From the NCBI GenBank assembly GCA_964607445.1, contig CAZSKN010000009.1, forward strand, positions 21,471 through 85,470: a stretch of 64,000 bases of DNA, read 5' to 3'. Each line of letters starts with the position of its first letter. Positions within the stretch are counted from its first letter, which is position 1. Origin of the DNA: CALCKU01 sp964607445 (GTDB taxonomy: Bacteria; Pseudomonadota; Alphaproteobacteria; Caulobacterales; Maricaulaceae). The translations under genes and the position numbers were made by a program. Below are positions 1 to 8,617 of this stretch, piece by piece. Below the pieces are notes generated by a model. The model had not been told where the DNA came from, made no database searches, and saw only the letters and a program-made list of their open reading frames with translations.

Positions 1-1
1 C

Positions 2-550
2 TTTTTAACGGGCTCTATGAATTTGAGCGAAATCGTCAACGCCCAAGCGGGCGGGTTTTGGCAATGGCATATGTTTATGTTGGATTTTTCCAAACCACTC
101 TCTCTCGTTTTGTTTCCAATAATGTTCTATATGGGTGTGATGTTCTTTATTTCGGCCTTAGCCGAGACGAACCGCCCGCCTTTTGATTTACCAGAGGCGG
201 AATCAGAACTGGTTGCAGGGTTTATGGTGGAATATTCGTCCACCCCATATCTGCTCTTTATGTTCGGGGAATATCTTAACATGACCTTGATGTGCGCGAT
301 GTTCACCATATTGTTTTTAGGGGGATGGCATGCACCGATTGATATTGGTGTGCAATTCATTCCGCCTATTTTCTGGTTTACACTTAAATGTCTCGTGATG
401 TTTTTTATGTTTGCGATGGTGAAAGCTATTGTGCCGCGTTACCGTTATGACCAGCTTATGCGCCTTGGCTGGAAAGTGTTTTTGCCAACATCGCTGGCCG
501 CCGTTGTCTTTGTCTCGACTTGGGTCGTGTTCTTTGGCGATAAGATTTAG
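2..550 (+). CDS. nuoH: NADH-quinone oxidoreductase subunit H, C-terminal part (5' end outside window)
   Basis: The frame is open from the first bases of the window and ends at 550, giving about 182 residues, roughly the C-terminal half of a family of about 340. NuoH is the membrane subunit that joins the quinone-binding peripheral arm of complex I to its proton-pumping arm. The conserved stretches NLSEIVNAQ, ETNRPPFDLPEAESELVAG and EYSS are visible, followed by several hydrophobic helices. The acidic loop with the PFDLPEAE motif is the family signature near the quinone cavity. An internal Met at 17 is not the true start, because the upstream codons continue the family sequence (FLTGS). It is followed by nuoI after 10 bp, in the usual nuo order. 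Confidence 0.96.
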   Translation, partial: FLTGSMNLSEIVNAQAGGFWQWHMFMLDFSKPLSLVLFPIMFYMGVMFFISALAETNRPPFDLPEAESELVAGFMVEYSSTPYLLFMFGEYLNMTLMCAMFTILFLGGWHAPIDIGVQFIPPIFWFTLKCLVMFFMFAMVKAIVPRYRYDQLMRLGWKVFLPTSLAAVVFVSTWVVFFGDKI

Positions 551-560
551 GAGCGCAGAG

Positions 561-1049
561 ATGTTACGTATCAAACAGGTTCTACGCGGCGCGCTTTTAC
601 TGGAGTTTATCGGCGCGTTTGTACTGGCGATGAAATATTTTTTTCGTCCAAAAGTCACGATTAACTATCCCTTTGAAAAAGGGCCATTATCTCCACGTTT
701 CCGCGGTGAACATGCTTTGCGACGTTACTCAAGCGGTGAAGAGAGGTGTATTGCGTGTAAATTGTGTGAAGCGATTTGCCCTGCTCAGGCGATTACCATC
801 GAAGCCGAACCTCGCGAAGACGGTTCCCGCCGCACAACGCGTTATGATATTGATATGGTCAAATGTATTTATTGCGGCCTGTGCCAAGAGGCCTGTCCGG
901 TAGATGCAATCGTCGAAGGTCCGAATTTTGAATTTGCAACGGAAACCCGCGAAGAACTTTACTATGATAAAGAAAAATTATTGGCCAATGGAGACCGTTG
1001 GGAACGTGAAATCGCAAAAAATCTTGAATTGGATGCGCCGTACCGTTAG
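561..1049 (+). CDS. nuoI: NADH-quinone oxidoreductase subunit I (2x[4Fe-4S] ferredoxin subunit)
   Basis: 162 residues, the normal length for alphaproteobacterial NuoI. Two CxxCxxCxxxCP motifs, at about residues 63-74 and 102-113, bind the two [4Fe-4S] clusters (N6a/N6b) that pass electrons to the terminal cluster N2 in complex I. The N-terminal helix (about residues 8-30) lies on the membrane. ATG at 561 is chosen because it follows a GGAG-like sequence at 550-553 and begins the family sequence; an open frame extends upstream into nuoH but has no family similarity. It sits between nuoH and nuoJ in the same operon. Confidence 0.97.
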   Translation: MLRIKQVLRGALLLEFIGAFVLAMKYFFRPKVTINYPFEKGPLSPRFRGEHALRRYSSGEERCIACKLCEAICPAQAITIEAEPREDGSRRTTRYDIDMVKCIYCGLCQEACPVDAIVEGPNFEFATETREELYYDKEKLLANGDRWEREIAKNLELDAPYR

Positions 1050-1073
1050 GGACGCGCCGGACTTAGGGACTTA

Positions 1074-1697
1074 TTGAACGTGCTAATCGCCATCTCATTT
1101 TATCTCCTCGCAACCATTGCCGTTGTCAGCGCTTTTATGGTCGTAGCGGCCCGTAATCCTGTGCATTCAGTCATGTTTTTAATCATGACGTTTTTTTCGG
1201 CGGCAGGCTTGTTCATTCTAATGGGGGCCGAATTTTTGGCCCTTTTACTGGTGATGGTCTATGTGGGGGCTGTAGCTGTATTGTTCTTGTTTGTTGTAAT
1301 GATGTTAGATGTGGATTTCGTTGAAATGAAACAGGGGTTTTTACAATATCTGCCCATGGGTGCCTTTGTAGCCGTAGTTCTATGTGCTGAAATGTTATTG
1401 GTGGGTGCTGCTTATTACACGGATAAGCCCACGACCGTCGTTGAAGATGAAGACGGGAAATCCAATCTACAAGCCTTTGGCGAGGTGCTTTATACAGATT
1501 ACGCCTTCTTCTTTGAAGCCGCTGGTTTCGTGCTTCTAGTCGCTATGATCGGTGCCATTGTTCTGACATTACGCGAGCGTGAAGGCGTTAAGAGCCAAGA
1601 CCCGTTAAAACAAATGGCCCGTACGCGTGAAACAGGTGTCGAGCATGTTGATATTGCGCCGGGTGACGGTCTGAGCATGAAAGGGAATACGCCATGA
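1074..1697 (+). CDS. nuoJ: NADH-quinone oxidoreductase subunit J
   Basis: 207 residues with five predicted membrane helices; ARNPVHSVMFLIMTFFSAAG and the VYVGAVAVLFLFVVMMLD region are strongly conserved in NuoJ. It is part of the antiporter-like membrane arm of complex I. The start is a TTG at 1074 behind AGGGA (1065-1069); a GTG at 1080 is the alternative and would shorten the protein by two residues. The last codons overlap nuoK by four bases (ATGA), which suggests translational coupling. Confidence 0.94.
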   Translation: MNVLIAISFYLLATIAVVSAFMVVAARNPVHSVMFLIMTFFSAAGLFILMGAEFLALLLVMVYVGAVAVLFLFVVMMLDVDFVEMKQGFLQYLPMGAFVAVVLCAEMLLVGAAYYTDKPTTVVEDEDGKSNLQAFGEVLYTDYAFFFEAAGFVLLVAMIGAIVLTLREREGVKSQDPLKQMARTRETGVEHVDIAPGDGLSMKGNTP

Positions 1698-2020
1698 TTA
1701 TCGGCCTGGCCCATTATCTTGTCGTCGCGGCGATTTTATTCACAATCGGCGTTTTCGGCATTTTCGTAAACCGAAAAAATGTTATTATTATTTTGATGTG
1801 CATAGAGCTTATTTTATTGGCTGTGAATATTAACTTCGTCGCCTTTTCTACGCATATGGTAGACAGTGCAGGCAATAACCCCATGGCGGGACAAGTCTTT
1901 GCATTATTCGTTTTAACGGTTGCCGCAGCTGAAGCCGCTGTGGGCTTGGCTATATTAGTCGTCTATTTTCGTAATCGTGGCACAATCGCTGTCGAAGACA
2001 TCGACTTAATGAAGGGTTGA
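1694..2020 (+). CDS. nuoK: NADH-quinone oxidoreductase subunit K
   Basis: 108 residues, three membrane helices, normal NuoK length. The conserved GIFVNRKNVIIILMCIELIL segment and the second helix carrying the Glu pair used in proton transfer (VAAAEAAVGLAILV) are visible. It overlaps nuoJ by four bases and is followed by nuoL after 6 bp. It forms part of the proton channel in the membrane arm of complex I. Confidence 0.97.
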   Translation: MIIGLAHYLVVAAILFTIGVFGIFVNRKNVIIILMCIELILLAVNINFVAFSTHMVDSAGNNPMAGQVFALFVLTVAAAEAAVGLAILVVYFRNRGTIAVEDIDLMKG

Positions 2021-2026
2021 TCAGTC

Positions 2027-4081
2027 ATGCTTTACAAGACACTCGTCTTCGCGCCGCTTATCGGGGCTATTATCGCAGGTATGGGCGGGACGCGCTTTGG
2101 CGGCAGTAAGCTCGGCGAAAAGTCGTCTATGGTGATAACGACCGCTTTGTTATTTCTATCCGCACTTTTGTCATGGATTGTCATGTTCAAGATCGGATTT
2201 GGTCATAATACGGCAGATGTAACCTTATTGCGCTGGATGGATGTTGGCGATCTAAAGGCCAATTGGGCCTTAAAAATAGACACGCTTACGGCCGTTATGC
2301 TCGTCGTTATTACAACGGTATCGTCACTCGTGCACCTCTATAGCTGGGGCTATATGGATGACGACGCCTATAAACCCCGTTTCTTTGCTTATCTTTCGCT
2401 TTTCACATTCGCTATGCTGATGTTGGTTACGGCGGATAATTTTATTCAACTTTTCTTTGGCTGGGAAGGTGTGGGGTTAGCTTCATATCTCTTGATTGGA
2501 TATTATTTCAAAAAACCATCAGCCAATGCGGCCGCCATAAAGGCTTTTGTAACCAACCGTGTCGGGGATGTGGGGCTGGCTTTGGGTGTGATGACGATAT
2601 TCTTTGTCTTTGGGTCTGTTGATTTCGATACAGTTTTTAACGCAGTTCACGATAATCCTGACCGTATTGTTGATTTTCTAGGGCTGCAAATTAATGCAAT
2701 CGAGTTAATCGCCGCACTTCTGTTTATTGGGGCTATGGGAAAATCAGCGCAATTTGTGCTGCATGTGTGGTTGCCTGATGCGATGGAGGGGCCAACTCCG
2801 GTATCGGCGTTAATTCATGCTGCGACGATGGTGACAGCGGGGGTTTTCCTAGTCTGCCGGGCTTATCCTATCTATGAATTGGCGCCTATTACATCGGGAT
2901 TTATCACAATTGTGGGGGCGTTTACGGCCTTTTTTGCCGCGACGGTGGGGTTAGTGCAAAATGATATTAAGCGCGTTATTGCTTATTCAACCTGTTCGCA
3001 GCTTGGTTATATGTTCTTTGCTGCTGGTGTAGGCGCTTACAATGCAGCTATGTTCCATCTCTTCACCCATGCCTTTTTCAAAGCGCTTTTGTTTTTGGGG
3101 GCAGGGTCGGTCATTCATGCCATGCACCATGAACAAGATATGCGTAAAATGGGCGGTATTCGTAAAAAAGTCCCGCTAACGTATGCGGCTATGATCATCG
3201 GGACATTAGCGATTACCGGCGTGGGAATACCTCTTTTAGGTTTCGGGTTTGCGGGCTTCTTTTCCAAGGATGCTATTATAGAATCCGCTTATGCTGTTGG
3301 CGCCGCTGGCGAAAGCAATGCTGCAATTTTTGCCTTTTGGATGGGTATAATCGCAGCCTTGATGACGAGTTTTTATTCATGGCGTTTAATCTTTATGACG
3401 TTCCACGGTAACTATCGTGGTGATAGACATACCTTTGAACACGCCCATGAAAGCCCGATGAATATGCTTGTACCGTTAGGGGCTCTAAGTTTCGGGGCTG
3501 TTTTTGCAGGGGGTGTTTTTTACTCTAAATTTATGGGCGGAGATGCTGGGCATTTTTGGAATGGTGCTTTGCCAGCTGGGGGCGGAGGACATGCGCAAAT
3601 GGCTGCCGATAATTTGTATGCATCCGCCGCGGCCGAAACGTCCAGTGATGCAGATTACGGGGGCGATCATGGCGGCGGGCATCATGATTTTCCGCTTTGG
3701 GTGTTATTTGCCCCGCTCTTTGTCTCGGCACTCGGTTTTGTTGCCGCCTGGTATATGTATATTCGCGATAATGGTACGGAAAAAATGCTCGCGAAAGAGG
3801 GGGGAATGTTTTATAATTTTCTCCTCAATAAATGGTATATTGACGAACTCTACGATGCGACCATCGTTCGAGGTACGCGCGTTCTAGGTGATTTTTTCTG
3901 GAAGACCGGAGATCAGAAAATCATTGATGGTCTCGGGCCCAATGGATTTGCAGCATTCGCATTGGGGGCGGGTAAGCGCTTGGCGAAAATACAAAGTGGA
4001 AAGCTATTTCATTATGCATTTATCATGCTAGTGGGCCTCGCTGGCATTATAGCGCTCGTCTTCTCACGTGTAGGAGGGTAG
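2027..4081 (+). CDS. nuoL: NADH-quinone oxidoreductase subunit L
   Basis: 684 residues, typical for alphaproteobacterial NuoL. It is the distal antiporter-like proton pump with the long lateral helix. Seen in order: the N-terminal domain ending in WEGVGLASYLLIGYYF, the core VWLPDAMEGPTPVSALIHAA with its conserved Lys/His residues, the NDIKRVIAYSTCSQLGYM motif, and a C-terminal lateral helix region. A Gly/His-rich soluble loop around residues 505-555 precedes the last helices, as in relatives. It starts at ATG 2027 and is followed after 3 bp by nuoM. Confidence 0.97.
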   Translation: MLYKTLVFAPLIGAIIAGMGGTRFGGSKLGEKSSMVITTALLFLSALLSWIVMFKIGFGHNTADVTLLRWMDVGDLKANWALKIDTLTAVMLVVITTVSSLVHLYSWGYMDDDAYKPRFFAYLSLFTFAMLMLVTADNFIQLFFGWEGVGLASYLLIGYYFKKPSANAAAIKAFVTNRVGDVGLALGVMTIFFVFGSVDFDTVFNAVHDNPDRIVDFLGLQINAIELIAALLFIGAMGKSAQFVLHVWLPDAMEGPTPVSALIHAATMVTAGVFLVCRAYPIYELAPITSGFITIVGAFTAFFAATVGLVQNDIKRVIAYSTCSQLGYMFFAAGVGAYNAAMFHLFTHAFFKALLFLGAGSVIHAMHHEQDMRKMGGIRKKVPLTYAAMIIGTLAITGVGIPLLGFGFAGFFSKDAIIESAYAVGAAGESNAAIFAFWMGIIAALMTSFYSWRLIFMTFHGNYRGDRHTFEHAHESPMNMLVPLGALSFGAVFAGGVFYSKFMGGDAGHFWNGALPAGGGGHAQMAADNLYASAAAETSSDADYGGDHGGGHHDFPLWVLFAPLFVSALGFVAAWYMYIRDNGTEKMLAKEGGMFYNFLLNKWYIDELYDATIVRGTRVLGDFFWKTGDQKIIDGLGPNGFAAFALGAGKRLAKIQSGKLFHYAFIMLVGLAGIIALVFSRVGG

Positions 4082-4084
4082 ATC

Positions 4085-5638
4085 ATGTTCGATAATGTTC
4101 CAATATTGTCACTCATTACCTTTATCCCTCTATTGGGTGCCATGGTTTTAATGGTGACATCTGTGTTGGCCTCAGACGCGGCGGCAAAAGCTCAGATTGA
4201 AAAAAATGCGCCCCGCGTGGCTCTGGCTGCATCTATCGCCGTATTTATCTTGTCAATTTTACTGGTCATGGATTTTGATCCTGGCACGGCAGACTTTCAG
4301 TTCTTAGAGGATACTCCGTGGCTTGGAGGTGGTATTGAATACCGCTTGGGTGTGGATGGTATTTCGATATTATTTATATTGCTAACGACATTTTTGACGC
4401 CATTGTGCATCCTTTCAAGCCAGAGCTCTATTAAGACCCGCATGCTGGATTATATGGTGGCATTTCTTGTGCTGGAAACCTTTATGATCGGGGTGTTCTG
4501 TGCACTTGATCTTGTGCTGTTTTACCTCTTTTTTGAAGCCGTACTGATACCCATGTTTATCATTATCGGCGTTTGGGGTGGTAAAAACCGCGTATATGCA
4601 TCCTATAAGTTTTTTCTGTATACCCTGCTTGGCTCTGTCCTGATGTTGGTTGCAATTTTGTGGATTTATTATTTCAGTGGTCAGCAACTTGGCGCCGCGA
4701 CGACAGATATGAGAATTCTTGCAAAAGAGCTGGATATACCGGGCGGTGTCCAGACATGGTTGTGGTTGGCTTTCTTTGCGTCATTTGCTGTCAAAATGCC
4801 GATGTGGCCTGTCCATACATGGTTGCCCGATGCACACGTTGAAGCTCCGACAGCTGGATCTGTGATCCTTGCGGGTATTTTGCTAAAGTTGGGTGGGTAC
4901 GGGTTTTTACGGTTTTCACTTCCTATGTTTCCGGATGCCAGCTTGCAGCTTGCGCCGTTGATTTTCTGGATGAGTGTAATAGCGATTATATATACTTCGC
5001 TTGTCGCTTACCGTCAGCATGATATGAAAAAGCTTATTGCCTATTCTTCTGTCGCGCATATGGGGTTTGTGACAATGGGGATTTTTGCCGTAAACGCTCA
5101 AGGTATTCAGGGGGGTATTTTTCAAATGCTCTCGCACGGTATTATTTCCGGGGCGTTATTCTTCTGTGTTGGGGTGATTTATGACCGTATGCACACGCGC
5201 GAAATTGCGTTTTATGGAGGCTTGGTCAAACACATGCCTGTCTATGCTGCATTTTTAATGTTGTTTACAATGGCTAATGTTGGATTGCCGGGTACATCGG
5301 GCTTTGTGGGTGAAATATTGACGATGATCGGGGCTTATCAGGTTAACCCATGGATTGCATTCGGAGCCGCGACGGGTATGATTTTATCGGCTATCTATGC
5401 CCTATACCTATATCGGGCGGTGATATTTGGTGAACAAACCAATGAAAAATTAAATGATATTGAAGATATGACGCGCGGTGAAATTTTCATTTTAGCGCCA
5501 TTAGCGGTCATGACTATCATTTTGGGTGTTTATCCCGCACTCATTACCGATATAACAGCTGTATCGGTTGATAGTCTTATCGCAGACTTTAACACGGCGA
5601 CACAAAGTGTCGCGACTTCGGCGATTGCGGGGAATTAG
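4085..5638 (+). CDS. nuoM: NADH-quinone oxidoreductase subunit M
   Basis: 517 residues, an antiporter-like proton-pumping subunit of complex I with about 14 membrane helices. LFYLFFEAVLIPMFIIIGVWGG, PVHTWLPDAHVEAPTAGSVI and MKKLIAYSSVAHMGFV are family signatures, and the conserved pumping Glu and Lys are present in them. ATG at 4085 is 3 bp after the nuoL stop. Gene order L-M-N matches other Alphaproteobacteria. Confidence 0.97.
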   Translation: MFDNVPILSLITFIPLLGAMVLMVTSVLASDAAAKAQIEKNAPRVALAASIAVFILSILLVMDFDPGTADFQFLEDTPWLGGGIEYRLGVDGISILFILLTTFLTPLCILSSQSSIKTRMLDYMVAFLVLETFMIGVFCALDLVLFYLFFEAVLIPMFIIIGVWGGKNRVYASYKFFLYTLLGSVLMLVAILWIYYFSGQQLGAATTDMRILAKELDIPGGVQTWLWLAFFASFAVKMPMWPVHTWLPDAHVEAPTAGSVILAGILLKLGGYGFLRFSLPMFPDASLQLAPLIFWMSVIAIIYTSLVAYRQHDMKKLIAYSSVAHMGFVTMGIFAVNAQGIQGGIFQMLSHGIISGALFFCVGVIYDRMHTREIAFYGGLVKHMPVYAAFLMLFTMANVGLPGTSGFVGEILTMIGAYQVNPWIAFGAATGMILSAIYALYLYRAVIFGEQTNEKLNDIEDMTRGEIFILAPLAVMTIILGVYPALITDITAVSVDSLIADFNTATQSVATSAIAGN

Positions 5639-5642
5639 GACG

Positions 5643-7073
5643 ATGCCAAATTTCTTGCTTATAGCACCAGAACTCCTCCTTGCCGTTATGGCAACTCAAT
5701 TACTTGGGTTCGGGATTGGCGGTAAAAAAGACCGGTCAGACCTTATACGGTATATTGCGATTGGCGTATTACTTTTATATGCCTTATCCGGTTTTGTTTT
5801 AGGTATGCCTACGGGAGACACGTTTAGCGGAGCGCTTATTTATGATGGCTTTGGCTATTATGTGAAATTTTTTATCGGGATTGCGGCGGCGGCGGCTTTG
5901 TTTTTTGCCAAATCCTTTTTTAAGATCGAAAAACTAGATAAATATGAATATTCAGTGCTTATGCTTTATGCCGTCTTGGGCATGAGTGTGATGGTCTCGT
6001 CTAACACATTATTGACCCTTTATATCGGTATTGAACTTCAAAGTTTAGCCCTTTATGTCATGGCCACTTTTAACCGGGATAGTTTACGAGCATCCGAGTC
6101 CGGGCTGAAATACTTTGTGCTTGGCGCCTTATCATCTGGCTTGTTGCTATATGGCATATCTCTGGTTTACGGCTTTACAGGGTCTATTCAGTTCTCGGGT
6201 ATTGCGGCGGCTATTGAAAATGGCCTCACACCGGGCGTAATCGCCGGCATGGTGTTTATGTTATGCGGATTAGGCTTTAAAATATCCGCAGCCCCGTTCC
6301 ATATGTGGACGCCCGATGTCTATGAAGGCGCGCCGACGCCGGTTACGGGGTTCTTTGCGTCTGCGCCTAAATTCGCGGCTATGGCCTTAATAGCGCGTCT
6401 TGTGATGGGTCCATTTGGAGGTATCGTTGATCAGTGGCAGCAAGTTATCATCGTCTTTGCTGTTTTGTCGATGTTTATCGGAGCGTTAGGGGCACTTACC
6501 CAAACCAATATTAAACGGCTTATGGCTTATTCTTCTATTGCAAATATGGGGTATGCGCTTGTACCCCTTGCGACCGGAACGATAGCGGGCGTTAAGGGGA
6601 TGATGATCTTTATGTCGATTTACGTGATTACATCTATCGGCATATTTGCATGTATTTTACAGATGCGAACCCGAAATGGCATGGTGGAACAGATTAGGGA
6701 TTTGTCGGGGCTTTCTAAAACAAGAAAACCACTCGCGATATGTTTTACGGTTTGTATGTTGTCTGTTGCCGGTATTCCTCCTCTTATTGGATTCTTTGGT
6801 AAATGGATGGCTTTTGCACCGGCTTTTGAAGCTGGTTTATCATGGCTTGTGGTTTTAGCCTTGCTCGCAAGCGTCATTGGTGCGTTTTATTATTTGCGGG
6901 TTATTAAGACAATCTGGTTTGATGACCAAGACCATGAGTTCGTCAAAGCACCGTGGGATTTAAGAATTATATCTCTTGTCTCTGCTGTATTGATCCTGCC
7001 GATGTTAATGTTACCCTTTATTGCTATTCGCGCGCAAATCTGGGTCGCGCAAGCGGCGCAGAGCTTGTTCTAG
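5643..7073 (+). CDS. nuoN: NADH-quinone oxidoreductase subunit N
   Basis: 476 residues, the third antiporter-like subunit of the complex I membrane arm. Signatures: YIGIELQSLALYVMATFNRD, PFHMWTPDVYEGAPTPVTGF and IKRLMAYSSIANMGYAL. ATG 5643 lies 4 bp after the nuoM stop; an in-frame extension upstream overlaps nuoM and is not conserved. It is the last nuo gene; birA begins about 11 bp downstream, so the operon probably runs on. Confidence 0.97.
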   Translation: MPNFLLIAPELLLAVMATQLLGFGIGGKKDRSDLIRYIAIGVLLLYALSGFVLGMPTGDTFSGALIYDGFGYYVKFFIGIAAAAALFFAKSFFKIEKLDKYEYSVLMLYAVLGMSVMVSSNTLLTLYIGIELQSLALYVMATFNRDSLRASESGLKYFVLGALSSGLLLYGISLVYGFTGSIQFSGIAAAIENGLTPGVIAGMVFMLCGLGFKISAAPFHMWTPDVYEGAPTPVTGFFASAPKFAAMALIARLVMGPFGGIVDQWQQVIIVFAVLSMFIGALGALTQTNIKRLMAYSSIANMGYALVPLATGTIAGVKGMMIFMSIYVITSIGIFACILQMRTRNGMVEQIRDLSGLSKTRKPLAICFTVCMLSVAGIPPLIGFFGKWMAFAPAFEAGLSWLVVLALLASVIGAFYYLRVIKTIWFDDQDHEFVKAPWDLRIISLVSAVLILPMLMLPFIAIRAQIWVAQAAQSLF

Positions 7074-7084
7074 CGGTATTTGTT

Positions 7085-7840
7085 TTGCGTTTCGTTTTTC
7101 TGGAAACGGTTGATTCTACGAATGCGGACGCGCGGCGGCGTGTCCTAGAAGGTGAGACAGCGCCCTTTTGGGTTGGAGCTAAATTACAAACACAAGGGCG
7201 TGGCCGGCGCGGGCGCGAATGGGTGTCGGTTTCAGGAAACCTGTTTTGTACGGGGGTTTATCCGGCTTTAGCCTCACTTCAGGATACAGCTAAGTTAAGC
7301 TTTGTTGCGGCTATTGCTATTTTTGAAACGCTTAAAGCCTATGTACCGGAAGATATCATTGTGCTAAAATGGCCAAATGATGTTTTGCTCGACCGTAAAA
7401 AGGTCTCAGGTGTTTTATTGGAACACATAAATGATCATGTTTTTATTGGGGTTGGTATTAATCTGATATCCCACCCACAAGACACAGCATATCCTACAAC
7501 CCATGTACTCGCCCATATGTCCGATAATGATATAGATAGCCCTGAACCCGTTATGACAGGGCCGCAAGCGGTCATGGCTTTACTGTCTTCACGGATTACT
7601 TATTGGTATAATGTTTTTCAAACCGATGGTTTTGGGCCCGTAAAGGCCAGATGGACTGAACATGCCATAGGATTGAACGGATCGGATATTACAGTCAACC
7701 TGCCTAATGAGAGTTTTAAAGCCCGTGTTTTAGGTCTGGGTGAAAATGGAGAGTTGCAGGTCAAGCTTGAGGGTGGCACGATACGCCATATTCATGCGGG
7801 TGATGTCTTTCTTGAAGGCACGACCGGAAGAGGAGATTAG
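7085..7840 (+). CDS. birA: Biotin--[acetyl-CoA-carboxylase] ligase, catalytic domain only
   Basis: 251 residues from a TTG at 7085. This monofunctional BirA activates biotin with ATP and attaches it to the carboxyl carrier protein of biotin enzymes. GRGRRGR (residues 38-44) is the biotinyl-AMP loop, KWPNDV (95-100) supplies the catalytic Lys, and KVSGVLLE follows. There is no N-terminal helix-turn-helix, so it is not the repressor type. The start is uncertain: the frame stays open back into nuoN, but homology begins near LETVDSTN, and TTG 7085 is the first start-like codon after the nuoN stop. A birA gene directly after nuoN is the usual alphaproteobacterial arrangement. The stop abuts the coaX ATG. 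Confidence 0.9.
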   Translation: MRFVFLETVDSTNADARRRVLEGETAPFWVGAKLQTQGRGRRGREWVSVSGNLFCTGVYPALASLQDTAKLSFVAAIAIFETLKAYVPEDIIVLKWPNDVLLDRKKVSGVLLEHINDHVFIGVGINLISHPQDTAYPTTHVLAHMSDNDIDSPEPVMTGPQAVMALLSSRITYWYNVFQTDGFGPVKARWTEHAIGLNGSDITVNLPNESFKARVLGLGENGELQVKLEGGTIRHIHAGDVFLEGTTGRGD

Positions 7841-8617
7841 ATGTTACTTGCGATTGATACAGGTAATACCAATACATTGTTTGCGGTACATAATGGAACC
7901 TCGTGGGTAGTGGACTGGCGTATTGCCACAAATGTTAGTCGTACAGCTGATGAATATGCGGTTTGGTTTAACCAATTGCTGAGTATGCAAAACCTTACGT
8001 TTAAAGACATTACAGAGTGCGTTATTTCTTCTGTGGTTCCGCAATCTCTCTTTAATATGCGTAATCTATCGCGGCGATATTTTAATATTGACCCTATTAT
8101 TGTCGGAGATCCGGGGGTGGATATAGGCATAGGGGTTCGACTTGATAATCCCGCGGAAGTCGGGGCTGACCGTCTTGTCAATGTTTTAGGGGCGCGCCGT
8201 AAATATCCAGGCCATCTTATATTGATTGATAGTGGCACAGCGACCACATTTGATGTTGTATCGGAAGACGGGTTTTTTGAAGGCGGCATTATTGCTCCCG
8301 GGATTAATTTATCCGTTAGAGCCTTACATGACGCGGCGGCTCAACTTCCCCGTATCGCGATCAAAAAGCCGAGCTCGGTGATCGGAAAAGGAACAGTTTC
8401 TGCTATGCAGTCAGGAATTTTTTGGGGGTATATAGGTCTTATTGACGGATTGGTAAGGCGTATTAGGGCCGAAGATAGTCGCGAATTTACAGTGGTAGGC
8501 ACAGGAGGAATTGCTTCCTTGTTTGAAGGCGCATCTGAAACTATCCAACATTATGACAGCCAACTAACGGTGAATGGTTTACTGGAAATTTGGCGGCTAA
8601 ATAAAGATATAAAATGA
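7841..8617 (+). CDS. coaX: Type III pantothenate kinase
   Basis: 258 residues, the family's usual length. It phosphorylates pantothenate in the first step of coenzyme A synthesis. The N-terminal DTGNTN (residues 5-10) is the phosphate-binding loop of the ASKHA fold, GADRLVN and DSGTATTFDVV are the other conserved motifs, and GGIIAPGI follows. A strong AGGAG (7831-7835) precedes the ATG. It overlaps rnj by four bases (ATGA), a conserved coaX-rnj coupling in this class. Confidence 0.96.
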   Translation: MLLAIDTGNTNTLFAVHNGTSWVVDWRIATNVSRTADEYAVWFNQLLSMQNLTFKDITECVISSVVPQSLFNMRNLSRRYFNIDPIIVGDPGVDIGIGVRLDNPAEVGADRLVNVLGARRKYPGHLILIDSGTATTFDVVSEDGFFEGGIIAPGINLSVRALHDAAAQLPRIAIKKPSSVIGKGTVSAMQSGIFWGYIGLIDGLVRRIRAEDSREFTVVGTGGIASLFEGASETIQHYDSQLTVNGLLEIWRLNKDIK